Shown: piece after piece, positions 39,201-51,368 of the stretch | How positions within the stretch are numbered: the first letter of the stretch is position 1 | How the letters are laid out: the number at the start of each line of letters is the position of its first letter | From: Rhynochetos jubatus | Lineage: Eukaryota > Chordata > Aves > Eurypygiformes > Rhynochetidae | Reading direction: 5' to 3' | Length of the DNA: 64,000 nt | Assembly: GCA_027574665.1 (NCBI GenBank) | Contig: CM050654.1 | Location: 11,774,142 to 11,838,141, forward strand | The notes under the pieces: model-generated | What the model was told of the DNA's origin: nothing | The model's input: the letters and a program-made list of their open reading frames with translations, nothing else | Databases searched by the model: none | Position numbers and translations under genes: made by a program

Positions 39201-42200
39201 ACTCATTTCTCTTAACAGAAAAAAGAAAGAGCTTCGAAGATTTCACAAATTCTAGGTCAAGTAAGAAGCTCACCAAGGGTACTAAGCCAAGGAAAGACAC
39301 ACACAGAGTCACCTTATCAGCCTAGGAGCAGTAGCACTCCTGAACAGAAGCTTAGATCAGCTGGTTTAACAGTAGGGAGGGTGAACACTGACCTCTCTCC
39401 TTATGAGGAGAAGATCTAAATTAGGGAAAGAGATCCAGCCTGCCCCCCTAGATCCACATTTCATGTCACACACAGACCCAGCATATGTACCAGGCATGTT
39501 CACCAGCCAGATTCCTCTGGACATGGCTGCGATCAGACTGCCACTACAAGAAGCTCCTGCTCCTTAAGAGGACGTGGAGCAAGCTGTAGGCTAGATGGCT
39601 GCCACAAAAACAAAATTGCACCCACTTGTCACCACCACACAGAACATCGACTCCTTTCACAGACCCATGCCCTAGCAGGGTCAAGGCACAGGAACCCAGC
39701 AGGGTCCCAGGGAGGTGACCCACAGGATGCACAAACAGGGCTAGCAGCAGCACTGGTTGAAAAGCACTGAAGTTCATCTGTTGCTGTATAGCAGGTTCTT
39801 CAGAGAGCTAACTTTCGGGGTCATGGTTGTATTTTACACAACAGCCACTTCAGTATAGGACTTACTGAAATGAAAGGGTCTCGAGTTCTCAGTTTTCTCT
39901 CACTTAAATTTCTATTTCTCTTTTCCTCCAAGACATGTAATTTGAAAGACAGACACAACCTCCTCCTCGCCTCAGGAGGCAGCATTTAATTGCAATGGTT
40001 TCCCAAAGTGAGCTTGTAAAATAAGCCAAATGTTTACATTATGTACTTAGAGGATGTAGAAAACAACCTCTAAATCATTATTTTTCCAGTTGAAAATGCC
40101 TATCAATTAGGATAAAGCTCGGCCAGTTTTAACTACACTCACTACGTAGAGAACACCCTCTTCGTCCCAGAGCACCATCCAAACATACCCTCGTTTGTAT
40201 ACAGTTAGGGTACCATTCGGGTATCTTGATTAGAGAACATCTAAGATGTATTTAGCTTTGCTTAACACTGACCATCTTCAGAACAGGGATACAAATACTT
40301 ATGCAAACAGTAGAGACTAGGAGGCTTAAATTTCAAATTTTTCGTTATTATTTTAAAGGGAGGATTAACCACACAGTAATAGAAATCAGCTTTCTATAGA
40401 AGCAGCTCTCACAACTACCACATTTGAAGGCAGCACCACAAGTAAATATAAAACCTGGCTGTGTTGTATGCCACCAATAGCATGTGAAACTGCTACAGTA
40501 AAATATCACGGAGACAATTTCTTCCCTTCTTTTTCTTTCAGTTCCGAAAAAAGCTTTACCTAAAGCCTGGCTGGCTCCCTAGGCATCTACGTTAATAGTA
40601 AAAACACTGACCAGCAGAAATTATTGCAATCATGCTCCTACAATCTTCTGCAGAGGAGGGCAATCATGCAAAGCAGTTTTCTGTCAAATTGCTACCTGAT
40701 TCTAGTAATGTCCATCTAGTCCAGATACCCTTATTTTGTATTTTTGCTTCTAAGTCATCACAGAACTGACAGCTGCAAGAAGAGAAAGAAACAATGTGAA
40801 TGGTCCTTGGGTAAGAGCAATCCTGGGCCATCAGAAACTAAACATAGCAGATACTATCTGTTTCAGCCGATTTTTCCCCCCTCTCTCCACTAGTGTCCAT
40901 TTCACGCATCCTGTTAGCGTGATTTAGGATTCTGCACTCTCAAACAGAAAGGGCTGCAATTTAAAAGGCCTACAAAAAAATAAACCTTATCAGACCTCTT
41001 TTTTTCAAGTGGCAAGTGTAAGGAAAAATGAATGGGACTAGAGAATTTTTTAAGCCTAATTTTAGAAAAATATAGTATTAGCATCAGATTCAAAAACACA
41101 TGAGAGATCACTTATTGCCAGAACAAATGCTTCCTGTGGGTCCCTTTCAAGGGGACAGAGGTATAGTAGCAGCCAGGAAATGCTCCTGGAAATGTTTTCT
41201 AGCCTGAAGTAGAGACAAGCTACCCACATGAAACGACAAACCCACTGCTTTCACAGCGTGTGTACAATACTGAGTACAAGATCTACTAGCCACTGCAGCA
41301 TCCTCGGGCTTCTGTTTTTAACGAAGAGCAGCAACATATTAACTTGTGTTCATGAAGACTAATCAGAGCCTTTAATGTTTTTGAGACCGCTTCTGAGTGG
41401 AACGTGGGGAAACTGCGTTGCATGCACTTGACCACATGATTTAAGAAAAATTGAACATTTAACTATGAAATAGGATTACTTCACCGCTGTAGTAAATGCA
41501 GCATTTACCAGCAGACAAGGCATGTATCCACTCCATCAGAGATTTACTCTCAAAAGAACACAGATTTCAACCCAAAAGGGACATAGTTTTTTTAATCCAA
41601 GTTATTGCTAGCTAGCTTTAACATCAAAATCCCATTATACAGGTGATATTTTTCCTCGAGAAACAGGTGCATGCTCAAACCAGAGTATGTCAATAGGAAT
41701 GAATTTTAATTGGAAAAAGTCATGTTTTCTGTAGCACAAGATCCTCAAGCGTGAGTTGGAAAGGTGAAAGCTCATGTTCGAGAGGTGTCACAAAGCTGCA
41801 CATCAGCAGCCAAGGACTAGATTTTTCATTTATTTTGACACCCACAGATGGGAATAGTTACTTGGTGTTGGTCCAGGAAGTCCAAGCCAAATCAGAGACA
41901 AGTTCCACACGTACCTGAACCAGTTAAACACCCACCTACACACCCCACACCCCCACCTGTGTATCTGTACAACTTTCCACTCTGCTCCCCAGCCCTTCTC
42001 CTAACACATCACCGATCTTCCTGTGCTCAAGCCCTCAGCCGGGTACCAGCGGACTCCCCACCTCCACGGGTACTAACAACGTGCAGAAAGGAGATGCAGC
42101 GGTAATTAGCTAGTGGGCACCGGCCCTATCCTGTGGCTAGTGCTCCTGACAGCCTGCAGAACAGCTCAGTACAGAAGTGCAGGTGAAAAACAGGAAGACA

Positions 42201-43700
42201 GTACAACTTTTCTAAATAATTTGTGCTTAGTAAAAGAGGTATTAGGATATTGAGAGGCCTGTTTATCCCCTTTAGGCTCAAAAAATAAGTTATTTCCTTC
42301 TCAATGACGGGCAGACAGTTTTTGTGCTGCTCTTGCCCAGCAAATTAAGCAGAAGCTACAGCATGTGCTATTACATCAGTCTCCTGTTTCCCTCAGCTCC
42401 CACCGGACACCACACACTATGTATATAAATATCTATGTTTGAAAACACACCTACGTGAGCACATGACTTGCACTGGAGCAGTTTAAAGCATAGTTTTTAC
42501 TGCAAGATGAGGCAGAAATCTGTCCTAGAACAGGCACATTTTATGTAGCTGTAAGCACCCTGCCAGCACATCTGCTGCTAAAGGAACAATTCCAGCTCTG
42601 CAGCAGCTTAAGTCTACTGAGATAGAAGTGTTGCTTCATCAATGCATAAAAAACAACAAGCTATTGATGACAAGCCTTTTTTCCAAGTTTGACTGAAGGT
42701 TTGTAAACAGGTTGGCTCACAGAGGCATAAGCATGCCATATTTGCCTACTGTGCACCTACAATTTCAACATTTTAACACTATTCAGACAGCTGAGCAAGC
42801 TGACAGAGAGTGTATGAAGGGTTATCATGTATAGAAGGTCACAGAAAGAGTAAGATGGGAAGGAAATACGGAGTATTACAATAGGAAACATGCTGAAGAA
42901 GTGTGGCAAGGACAGAAGATTCAGAGACAGAAGTAAGAGGGGACTGTATCTCCTTTGACTGAAAGTTGCTACAAGAAAACTGCAAGTACTTGCACATAGA
43001 GCTCACCACCCTGACTTGAAAGCCTTGTCCTCATTACCATGATTAAAATAAGATTCACTTCCTAGAAGAACTTCCAGTATTCCAGTGCCAGTCCTACCCC
43101 CTCTCCTGCAGTCCCCACCTAGGCAGAGAGCTGTAGGTCTATCAAGGATTACTATCTATGCCATAAGCATTGAAGACAGCCATAAGGCTTCAAGAAAGAG
43201 GCAGCACACAATGCCCAGGAAAGAGTTTTTAAGACATGGAAAGAAGGAAATATTGATTAAGGGTCACAACTGCGCTGGGTTTCAGCCTTTCAGCTGTACA
43301 TTGCAATCCTACTAAAAGCAGCAGGTGAGAAAACCCAGGCAGAAAAGGGAGGGAGAAGGAAACCCATATAAACAAAAACATAGGTCTATAAAAGGAGAGA
43401 AACAGATTCCATCCTCACTGGGCTAGGGAGAGTGGTTTCGTTATCAAAAAAACCCAAGATATATGCTCTCCCACTACACTTTAGACACTATAATAATAAA
43501 AAGGCACTATAAAACCACTGCAGTAAATTAGGGAGTTAGAAGAAATAAACAGGGCACAGGTTAATGGTATTTATATCTATTATGGGGAAGATGAGCAATT
43601 ACAATTTGCATCTCAGCACATGCCTAGTATTTGCCATAATCTTAAACAACAATAAATTGAAACACAACGGATCACTGATGCTCCTACCTTCTACTTTCCA
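36275..43700. other. Unique non-coding stretch
   Basis: No supported gene, RNA gene or repeat family. Open frames are under 95 codons. A modestly C-rich patch lies at 41.9-42.1 kb and a run of A at about 38.3 kb. Confidence 0.55.
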
Positions 43701-43780
43701 CACACAGCAAAGGGCGGCAGGAACTACAGCTGGGGTCTCCCGGGGCTGCTCACACTGCACTGCAGTTACTCCAGCCACAC

Positions 43781-43804
43781 CGGCCTGAGACCGGCCTCAG
43801 GCCG
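43781..43804. repeat. G+C-rich hairpin
   Basis: CGGCCTGAG and CTCAGGCCG are perfect 9-bp arms around ACCGGC. It lies 200 bp left of the minisatellite, within the CpG-rich domain. Confidence 0.75.
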
Positions 43805-44010
43805 TACAGCAAGTACCCCAGACGGGAGGGGTGGGGGGTGCAGCTCCGCGCTCGTCCCCAACTGCTCCATCTCCTCGAGAAGGGAAACAAGTAGATAGCC
43901 CCGTCCACAACTACCGAAGTCTGTGCCTAGCAAAACTTTAATTTACCAGATCATCAGACGTTTCAGACAACCCGTTACTGAGCCGCAGGCCACACGCCCA
44001 GGACCGGCCG

Positions 44011-44454
44011 GCCCCAGCTGCCCCTGCTCCCCGTCCGCCGGGCCCCAGCTGCCCCTGCTCCCCGTCCGCCGGGCCCCAGCTGCCCCTGCTCCCCGTCCGC
44101 CGGGCCCCAGCTGCCCCTGCTCCCCGTCCGCCGGGCCCCAGCTGCCCCTGCTCCCCGTCCGCCGGGCCCCAGCTGCCCCTGCTCCCCGTCCGCCGGGCCC
44201 CAGCTGCCCCTGCTCCCCGTCCGCCGGGCCCCAGCTGCCCCTGCTCCCCGTCCGCCGGGCCCCAGCTGCCCCTGCTCCCCGTCCGCCGGGCCCCAGCTGC
44301 CCCTGCTCCCCGTCCGCCGGGCCCCAGCTGCCCCTGCTCCCCGTCCGCCGGGCCCCAGCTGCCCCTGCTCCCCGTCCGCCGGGCCCCAGCTGCCCCTGCT
44401 CCCCGTCCGCCGGGCCCCAGCTGCCCCTGCTCCCCGTCCGCCGGGCCCCAGCTG
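44011..44454. repeat. 31-bp G+C-rich minisatellite, 14 perfect copies plus a 10-base partial
   Basis: Units begin at 44011, 44042, 44073 and so on to 44414, each 31 bases, with a last partial unit at 44445-44454. By eye every copy is identical. The unit reads GCCCCAGCTGCCCCTGCTCC, then CCGTCCGCCGG; it has 26 G+C of 31 and is strongly strand-biased (18 C, 8 G on the plus strand). It contains one PvuII-type CAGCTG and three CpGs. Because 31 is not a multiple of three and no frame of the unit contains a stop, long open frames run through the array on both strands (plus 43923-44564; minus from ATGs at 44472 and 44500), each encoding a 31-residue periodic peptide rich in Pro/Ala/Arg or Gly/Ala/Arg. 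The plus frame starts at GTG and has no ATG. These frames follow from the repeat, and I do not call them genes. Confidence 0.97.
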
Positions 44455-44633
44455 GCACCCCCACCCACTCATCAGAGCTTACCCAGGGCACTGCATCCAT
44501 TAGCAAGGACAGGTCGCGAGGTGAGAGTGGCCCAGGTTCAGGTAACGGAAGGGCTGATAATTGAGGTCAGCTGAGGGCAGTTTGCTTCGTGCTTGCCTCG
44601 GCATGGCTTGTGCCCTGGCTGCACCTTATCTGT

Positions 44634-44649
44634 AAAAAAAAAAAAAAAA
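44634..44649 (+). repeat. A16 homopolymer
   Basis: Sixteen A bases after CACCTTATCTGT. A similar TTATCTGT-A(n) junction occurs at about 51.77 kb. No AATAAA precedes it, so it is not a convincing retrocopy tail. Confidence 0.8.
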
Positions 44650-45230
44650 GTCAAAACCACAAGGAGTTTTGCATCACCAAGGTTTTATTAGAACATAAAA
44701 TAAATGGGTGTTAGTATCAAGTGCCCAGGTGTGCTTGCTAGTGTGAAATATAAATAGAAAATGTAAGAAATAGCTTTCTGCTTGCTATGAGCTTCTCAGT
44801 CCTGAGCCTTTTCGCAAGGCCCGCCAGCTTGTCACCTGGAGCAACTCCCCAGCCACCTCTGGATTCCCGAGGAGAGGCTTTCCACCACCTCTTTCAACAG
44901 CCTGCAGCACCCTGCTGTTTTAGATATTTCCCACTTACTGCCTAGGCAACGCATTTCTTGAAATCCTGCCCTGCCCAGATACCTGCCAGATCTGTTGTTA
45001 TTATTCAAAGGGGCCTCATCAGTGTGTATGTTAACAGCATTTCCACACAAATAGGGCTGGGTGGGTTTGTTTGCTAACAAGCTCACATGCCTACCAGTGG
45101 TTTATTGCTAAACTCTGAGTTTTTTACTGTGAAATAATTCAGGAGAAATTTATCCATCTTGTTCACCAAGTCAGCCCACCTGCCTACTTCTGTGCTAACT
45201 GTGAACGCGGCAAAAAGTTTCATAAAATCT

Positions 45231-45262
45231 AGCCTGGCTGGCCCAGGATGACTAGCCAGGCT
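45231..45262. repeat. Inverted repeat AGCCTGGCT / AGCCAGGCT
   Basis: Perfect 9-bp arms (45231-45239 and 45254-45262) flank a 14-base centre. The TGGCT/AGCCA halves resemble NFI half-sites (TTGGC...GCCAA) only loosely. Confidence 0.65.
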
Positions 45263-47953
45263 CCCTCGTAACCAGCTGAAGCCTGTGACCTTGGGTCTGT
45301 GCATTTGCCACACAGGAACGCTTACACAAGATGTAAACATTTCTTTTCCACCACTCTGTGCTATAGTACCCATACATTTAAAATAATACTTCATGCCAGG
45401 AGACACAGAGCTGTACCTAAGGAACTTAACAACACGAATGTTTGCTAGAGGATGACTGAAATTCTGCGTCTGGGCAGCGTGCTACCAGAACGAACGGTTT
45501 TTATCTATAAACATGATACATGGTTCTGATACACTTGGGGAACAGTAAAAAAATAAAGAGGAAGACAAATTCCCCATGAAGATCCTTGATAAGATAGATA
45601 AACATTGCTGACTACCATCATAAAATGTATGTGTTGCATTTCATTGGAGATGGTGTGGTTACAAGACAACAGGGACACAATCATGCATGGTACATATATG
45701 CAAATTTCTCACTGTATTAGATTTTGTAATTTCCATTGTGAAAGACAGCAAAAAACTGACACTTGTACAGCCAAGTGAGTAAATTTTTTGTTAGTTCAAC
45801 AAAGCACAATATTGCTGCCCTGCAGCAAGAACATACTGACCAGAAATATGCCCATCTATTTGTAATATTGCCAAGCGAAGCTGCACTGTTTAAAATACTG
45901 ACTGTTTCAAGTAACATCTAAATGGAAAGTAGACTGGGCTGTAGCATTGTTTACTCGTTTCCGTTACATGGAAATCTTGGATTCTTTAGAGTGTATATTT
46001 GTAATTCTGACATTTTGTGATGAGAAAATGAGAGGAGAAATGGGATAAATTCAGCCACCTGAAGTTACATATTAAGGTTTGCAGAGGTAAGTCAAAGACA
46101 CAAGAAAAGGTTTTCTATGTGAAGAATGCCAGTGCAAATTAAAAGAGATATTGAGAAGAATAATAAACGCAGTAGAAATGAAGAGTATCTGCACCATAAT
46201 AGAGGCTATATGAAACCAGGCTCTATATCAAGAGAATGTAATTCATATTTCTGCAGGTAGTTATCACATGTTCAGATCTTATTAAAATACCTAATACAGC
46301 ATTTCAGACTATATTCTCAGTCAGACTCAAAAGGAGGCGGGGACACCGGAGGAAGATAGATGGATTTTCAAAAACATTACTAATATATTACTGAAGATAG
46401 TAACCCTGTATTTAGGAAACCTTTTGCTGTGTTGCTCTTCCAGAAGTACCTCCATGGCCCTCGAAGAAGTCTTCTTCCAGAGTTACTAATTAGTGGGTCA
46501 GGTAATCTGGACCAAATCTGGGCCCATCGCTGTTCCTAGCGCAGGTGCACAATGCCGGGAGCTGGTGGGGATCCCTGGCTGGGGTGGTGGGATGGCTGTG
46601 ACTGCGAGGCTGCCCTCCATGCTCCCTGACACTGAGCAGTACATTCAGAAATATCCAGTTGATTTTGTTTTATAATAGTAGTGAGAAGGGCTACTTTTCT
46701 GTTACCAAAATACAAAAGCAAAAGAAACAAGGTTAGTGAAAGTGATGACTTCAAAGCACGCTGCAATTTCATCTGCCATGCTGAAGGGAAAACGGGAATG
46801 AAGAAACAGGAGTAGGGAAACACAGCAGTGTGTTACAGTGCAGTCTAGAGAGTAAAACAAGGCTTGAGTAGACTGAAAATGTACAGCCTCACAGCTTCTC
46901 AAGCAGAAATCCTGAAAGATATACTTGGAATCAATTTGTTTTGTTGTCTATTTATTTTAGTTTCCAGGTCTCTTGATAACTGAAAGATCCAATCCATATA
47001 TTTTTTTTTTCTTATCTATGAAAATCTAGAACCTTACTTCAGTTTTTTATTTTACTTTTGGTGGTCCACATTGTGTCTGCAATAGTAAATTACTTACCAC
47101 ACAACGAAAATCACCATACACTTTATGTTTGCACTGATGGAACCTGTGCCAGCCCTGCCATGGTTGTTATGTGCCCATGAAAGCCTTCAGCTAGTTTGAC
47201 AAGGAATGGCAGTAGCTGATTTTGAAGGACTCACAGTAACATGAGGTGGAGGAATCAATTCTTCATTGCTCAGTAAGAAAGAAAATAGAAGTACTGAGCT
47301 GGGTTTAGACTGCTTATACCACTATGGATTTACTGTATATTGTAATACAATTATCTACAAGCAGGAATTCAGCACACTGATAAAAAATGGCAGTGGAGGG
47401 CTGAATATGCTACCTCTAGTGCTAAAGGACAATAGATTAAATGTTGTAAGGATTTCATTCTGTGATAGGGTAAATAAACAAATTGCAGGTAAAATAAATC
47501 TACACACATCTGCGCTGAGAGAATCTGACTGACTAGGTGTCTGGATGTTGTGTGCATAAGAATCTCTAACCAAATACTGAATTCTAATTGACTTCCACAA
47601 GTCAATTCATACTGGATTTCACAAAGGCAGCTGTCAATGCTCTATGGTTGAATCGCTTATTGAATTAGGAGCAAGTCACTCACTGTTCTGAGCACGCTGC
47701 ATTCCGCGAGTACTGGTGAAACAGCTAAAAATCAAGTATGACTTAGCAGGGAAAGGATTTATAAAAATTCCATTGTAAGTAAGAGCATACTGTTCTGATT
47801 ATTCTGCCATTATTCTGTGAAATTAAGGTGACTTTTATAAATAATTAACAGACAAAGTTTTATTTATTGAACATAAGAAATTATTTTTTATTTACAAATA
47901 GCCTCACAGATTAAATGCTGTTTATATATTTCAGAAAGCTGTGGAGTTCAGTT

Positions 47954-48003
47954 TAAATCACCCTAAGTCATGTATAAATCACCTCTAAATTTTTTAAATC
48001 ACC
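47954..48003 (+). promoter_or_regulatory. Three phased TAAATCACC boxes
   Basis: TAAATCACC occurs at 47954, 47975 and 47995, spaced 21 and 20 bases, about two helical turns each, so all three face the same side of the DNA. The second and third share the longer TAAATCACCTC. The core resembles the known GFI1/GFI1B recognition sequence (TAAATCAC...). This could be a cluster of repressor sites or a decayed short tandem duplication. Confidence 0.4.
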
Positions 48004-48857
48004 TCCAGCTCATAATACCGGAAACTTTTTGCAAGAAGCTAACTATGAATTTTCATACTTGGAATATTCTGATGCTTTGAATAGTAGATGAACATTTGAA
48101 TCCTTATCTTCCACTTGGGACCCAGCTCACCTACTAGTGTTTGAGGATACTGGGGTTTGACATCCAGCTCAGCAGTTTGCTTTATGCATTAGCCGGTTCC
48201 AAACACTTCAAAGAACATCAGGTGTGATGGTCACTTCTTAATCTTCCTGTCTCCAAAGTTAAAGTATTTAAACAAATAGTGTAGGCTTCAGATAAGATGA
48301 AGAATATATGTTTAAAGAGGCTATCAAAACGGCTTAGTGAAATGTAAATGGCCTGTGACAGACTGGAAGTGAAACGAGGTGTTGGTGCTACAACCATACC
48401 TTCTCGCTATGAAAGCATGAGTCTGCCGTTACTCAGAAAAGACACACTTCATTGTCAGGGAAGAAAGAGAAGCCACAAAGGAAAGAAGATTTTATAACAG
48501 TGTGAACCAGCACCATTCCCTTTGCAAGTCAGCACAGCCTTCAATCATTTTTCTCAGTTTCATACTGGATGCTCTCAGCTGTGTTTTCACTGACTCACCT
48601 ACACAATGTAGAGATCCTGTATAGTTTACATCAACTAATCCCTCAGGCCTGGGAATAGTGCAGAAAACAATACAAATCACAGAACCCTTTATCCTTTCAT
48701 GATACACATCTTTACTATGCATTATTATGGCACACAATAAACCTAACCTTAGTGTAGTCATGCATACAGAGCACATGCCATCAGTTGCTGAAAAGTGGGC
48801 CTGTGGGTATTCAAGGCTGAGTGGGTGGGTGTTTTATTGATGACATGAATATGACAA

Positions 48858-48910
48858 TTCTCTTAATTTAGTAGTTCTCTTAATTAGTAGCATTTACTGC
48901 AGTAAATGCT
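48858..48910. repeat. Direct duplication joined to a 22-bp perfect palindrome
   Basis: TTCTCTTAATTTAGTAG (48858-48874) is followed at once by the near copy TTCTCTTAATTAGTAG (48875-48890). Overlapping its end, 48889-48910 is a perfect 22-bp palindrome whose left half is AGCATTTACTG, centred on CTGCAG. Confidence 0.8.
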
Positions 48911-50866
48911 GTTCCACCACTAACGGTTGTGTACATTTGTTTAAGGTAGTCAAAGGAAAGGAAATACATTTTTTACATTTTTGGGTTTTTTTTTTTTTTT
49001 AAATAAACCTATGTATTCTACTAAGTAATTCAATGGACACTGAAAGCTGCGATGGCTTTTTAAACTGTTTTCTTCGAGAAGGTCTAATAGCATGGTTAAC
49101 ATAGTTGCATTTTTTCACCATGTAAGATATTTCACTCTATTTTTTGCTTTCTACTTTCATTCAATTTGTTTTCATCAGGAACCAGTTCACTGTCCAGCAA
49201 GCCAATCTCATTCCATATTGATCCGTGGTGAGACAAAAGGACAGAAGGTAGCAAAAAGCAAAGAAGAAATGTAGCCAAAAAAAGAGAAGCCCTTGACCTC
49301 TATTCCTTCCCTTCTGTGGCAGCCTGGCTGGGTTGAAAGATGAGTGTTGTGATATATATGCAAGGATATATAACTCTGATATAACTGGTATAAATTTATT
49401 TCTAGCCCCCCTCAGTATGGTATTTGCTTACTAGATTTGGCTAGTTAGCATTATGTGACAGCAGTTACCATTCAGCAGAAAATATTTTCTAGCAGACACT
49501 TGAAAAACCCACACGATCAATAGCTGGGGAAGAACAAACATATGTAGCATGTTTGTTTGCCCCTCTTCTCTAAAGCCTCTCATTACTGATATTCTCCAAG
49601 CTCAAATATGCAGACCATGCTTATATTCATAACAGTTTGAGGCTGTACTCTGCCTATTTATATGCTGTTAGTACAATGCTCTCACTCTGCTAAGGATGAG
49701 TGATCTGCAACACCACTGATACTGAAGCGCTCTTCAAAATAAAGGTTCTGATCATAGGAGGTACTGAATTGCTCAGATTGTCACAGCTTTTGGGGGCAGC
49801 TGTGTCATAACATGTCAGAAACACGTTTAATGTGCTCAAGGGCTTGCAACAAGCACCGTTTGGAATCGATGTAAGTATGTAATGTGGTAACAGCTGACTA
49901 TAGTGTAAGAACTGAAATTGCTAGACATCCTAACTGTGAGAAACTTACATGCAGAAAGTCTAACGTGGAGAGAAATTGAAGCAATACGCTTGCAAATGTT
50001 TCAGTTTAGCAAAACATCATTTAGCAGAAAGACACATTATGAGGAGTTAGCTCTTTACTTTTCTTCTTCTGATGCATGTGCTTATGCCTGTCTTATCTTG
50101 AAATGCTGCCCATCAAAACAGGTTTCCAGACAGAATTTCCTAAGGCGATGATCCGTAAATCAGATACAGATTTCAACAAGATCACTCTCACTCAGCTTTG
50201 AATCTGACCTAAAAGTATTCACTGTCATACAGAAGGAAATTACAGTGCAACAGTAAAACAACAGACATGATGCTGAGAAACACTGGTGCCATTCTTGCCA
50301 GTGGGATGCTGCTGAACAGCACAAAAAACTGGTAGACCAGAAAATGGGGAATAAAAGAAAAGGAAACAGATAGCTTAGATTGTCCATATTTATTCAATGG
50401 GATCATAATATCCGCCTTGGAGGCGTAAAATGCTCCGTCTTGACTGTCAAAAATCAGGGTAGTTTTGGCCATCTTTTTTCACACAGAAGCGTGACTGCTG
50501 TTACAAACCCTGCCATATTAAAAGCACAACAGGTACTAAGACATACTGTATAATGCTGCTTTAGCATGTCATACTCTAAAGCTTTAGTTTACCTTGCTAT
50601 TTAACTTTATTGTGCAATTAATTAATTAAGTCTTCAAACCAGAAATAAACACATACTTTTGTTACTGGATAACAGGCTGTCAAGAGAAAATGGAAAGTTT
50701 GATGACTACCGTGCCATCTTTTCTCCCATTACATATACGGTAGAAAATTTAATATGCTACTGAAGTAGATTTTTTTTTTAAATTTAAATTAAATGGAAAA
50801 TATTTTAAAAGTAAAAGTAAATATTCCCTTCCATTCTGAATCATCACCTGAAAATTCGAGCTGCTT

Positions 50867-50885
50867 TATATATATATATATATAT
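50867..50885. repeat. (TA)n microsatellite
   Basis: A short alternating TA run of 19 bases followed by CTATCTGTATGTACA, an imperfect continuation. Confidence 0.85.
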
Positions 50886-51154
50886 CTATCTGTATGTACA
50901 TTGTCTTTACTTTTACTCTTCAGAGAAAGAAAGATGAGAAAGGTGAAGGATGGGAGCAGAGACATCAACTTAGATTTGGAAATGCTTTGCATTATCTATG
51001 TAATCTCATATTCATTATATGCAAATACTTTAGCAATCCATCAACTCTGAAAGATCTGCAAACATTTAAAAGATGACAGCTTTAATTCCACTACCATAAA
51101 TTCCGAAATGTGATCCCCAATACAGCTCATGCCCATAAGATATCAAGAAAATAG

Positions 51155-51318
51155 GTGTTGTGTTTGGTTTGTGGGGTTTTTTTTGTGTGGTTGGTGTTTT
51201 GTTTTGGTTTGGTTTTTTGTTTGTTTGTTATTTTATATTACATTATTAATTCATATACGAGCATAATGTTTATTTGTGAAGGAAAGATACAGGTTTGTTT
51301 TTTTTTTTTTCCCCCCAG
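51155..51318 (+). repeat. T/G-rich low-complexity tract ending in a splice-acceptor-like run
   Basis: GTTTGGTTTG/TTTGTTTG-type sequence fills 51155-51230. After a short A+T-rich spacer, a long T run passes into six C and AG at 51317-51318, which reads as a strong 3' splice-site sequence on the plus strand. It lies about 50 bases left of the antisense CR1. Confidence 0.6.
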
Positions 51319-51368
51319 GTACCAGATCAAACCTATGAGGATGGCTGAGAACAACAATAGCAAAAAAT

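Larger units (their letters stand above)
43715..44560. promoter_or_regulatory. CpG-rich domain containing the 31-bp minisatellite
   Basis: CpG is frequent here, in contrast to the depleted flanks. Each minisatellite unit carries three CpGs, but CpGs also occur outside the array (43780-43925 and 44510-44550, for example CTCCGCGCTCG and GGTCGCGAG). A strong donor-like GAG|GTGAGA lies at 44520/44521 on the plus strand, and a GG|GTAAGC on the minus strand near 44480. A promoter with a first exon is possible, but most of the CpG content comes from the tandem array. No TATA box or initiator can be assigned. Confidence 0.35.
44650..51150. other. Unique non-coding stretch with small symmetrical motifs
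   Basis: No supported gene or repeat family. Short symmetric elements at 45.23, 47.95 and 48.86 kb and a TA run at 50.87 kb are listed separately. A T run is present near 48.98 kb. Confidence 0.55.

Noticed and set aside
43923-44564. 213-codon proline-rich frame as a host protein gene
   Set aside because: It begins at GTG, contains no methionine codon, and owes its length to a stop-free 31-bp repeat; minus-strand frames are equally open.
44570-44649. Retrocopied transcript with poly(A) tail
   Set aside because: There is an A16 run but no AATAAA, no recognisable gene body and no target-site duplication that I could see.
47665-47700. Resemblance to a MIR SINE core (GCAAGTCACTCACTGTTCTGAGC)
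   Set aside because: Only about 23 bases resemble it and no flanking tRNA-like or 3' part is visible.
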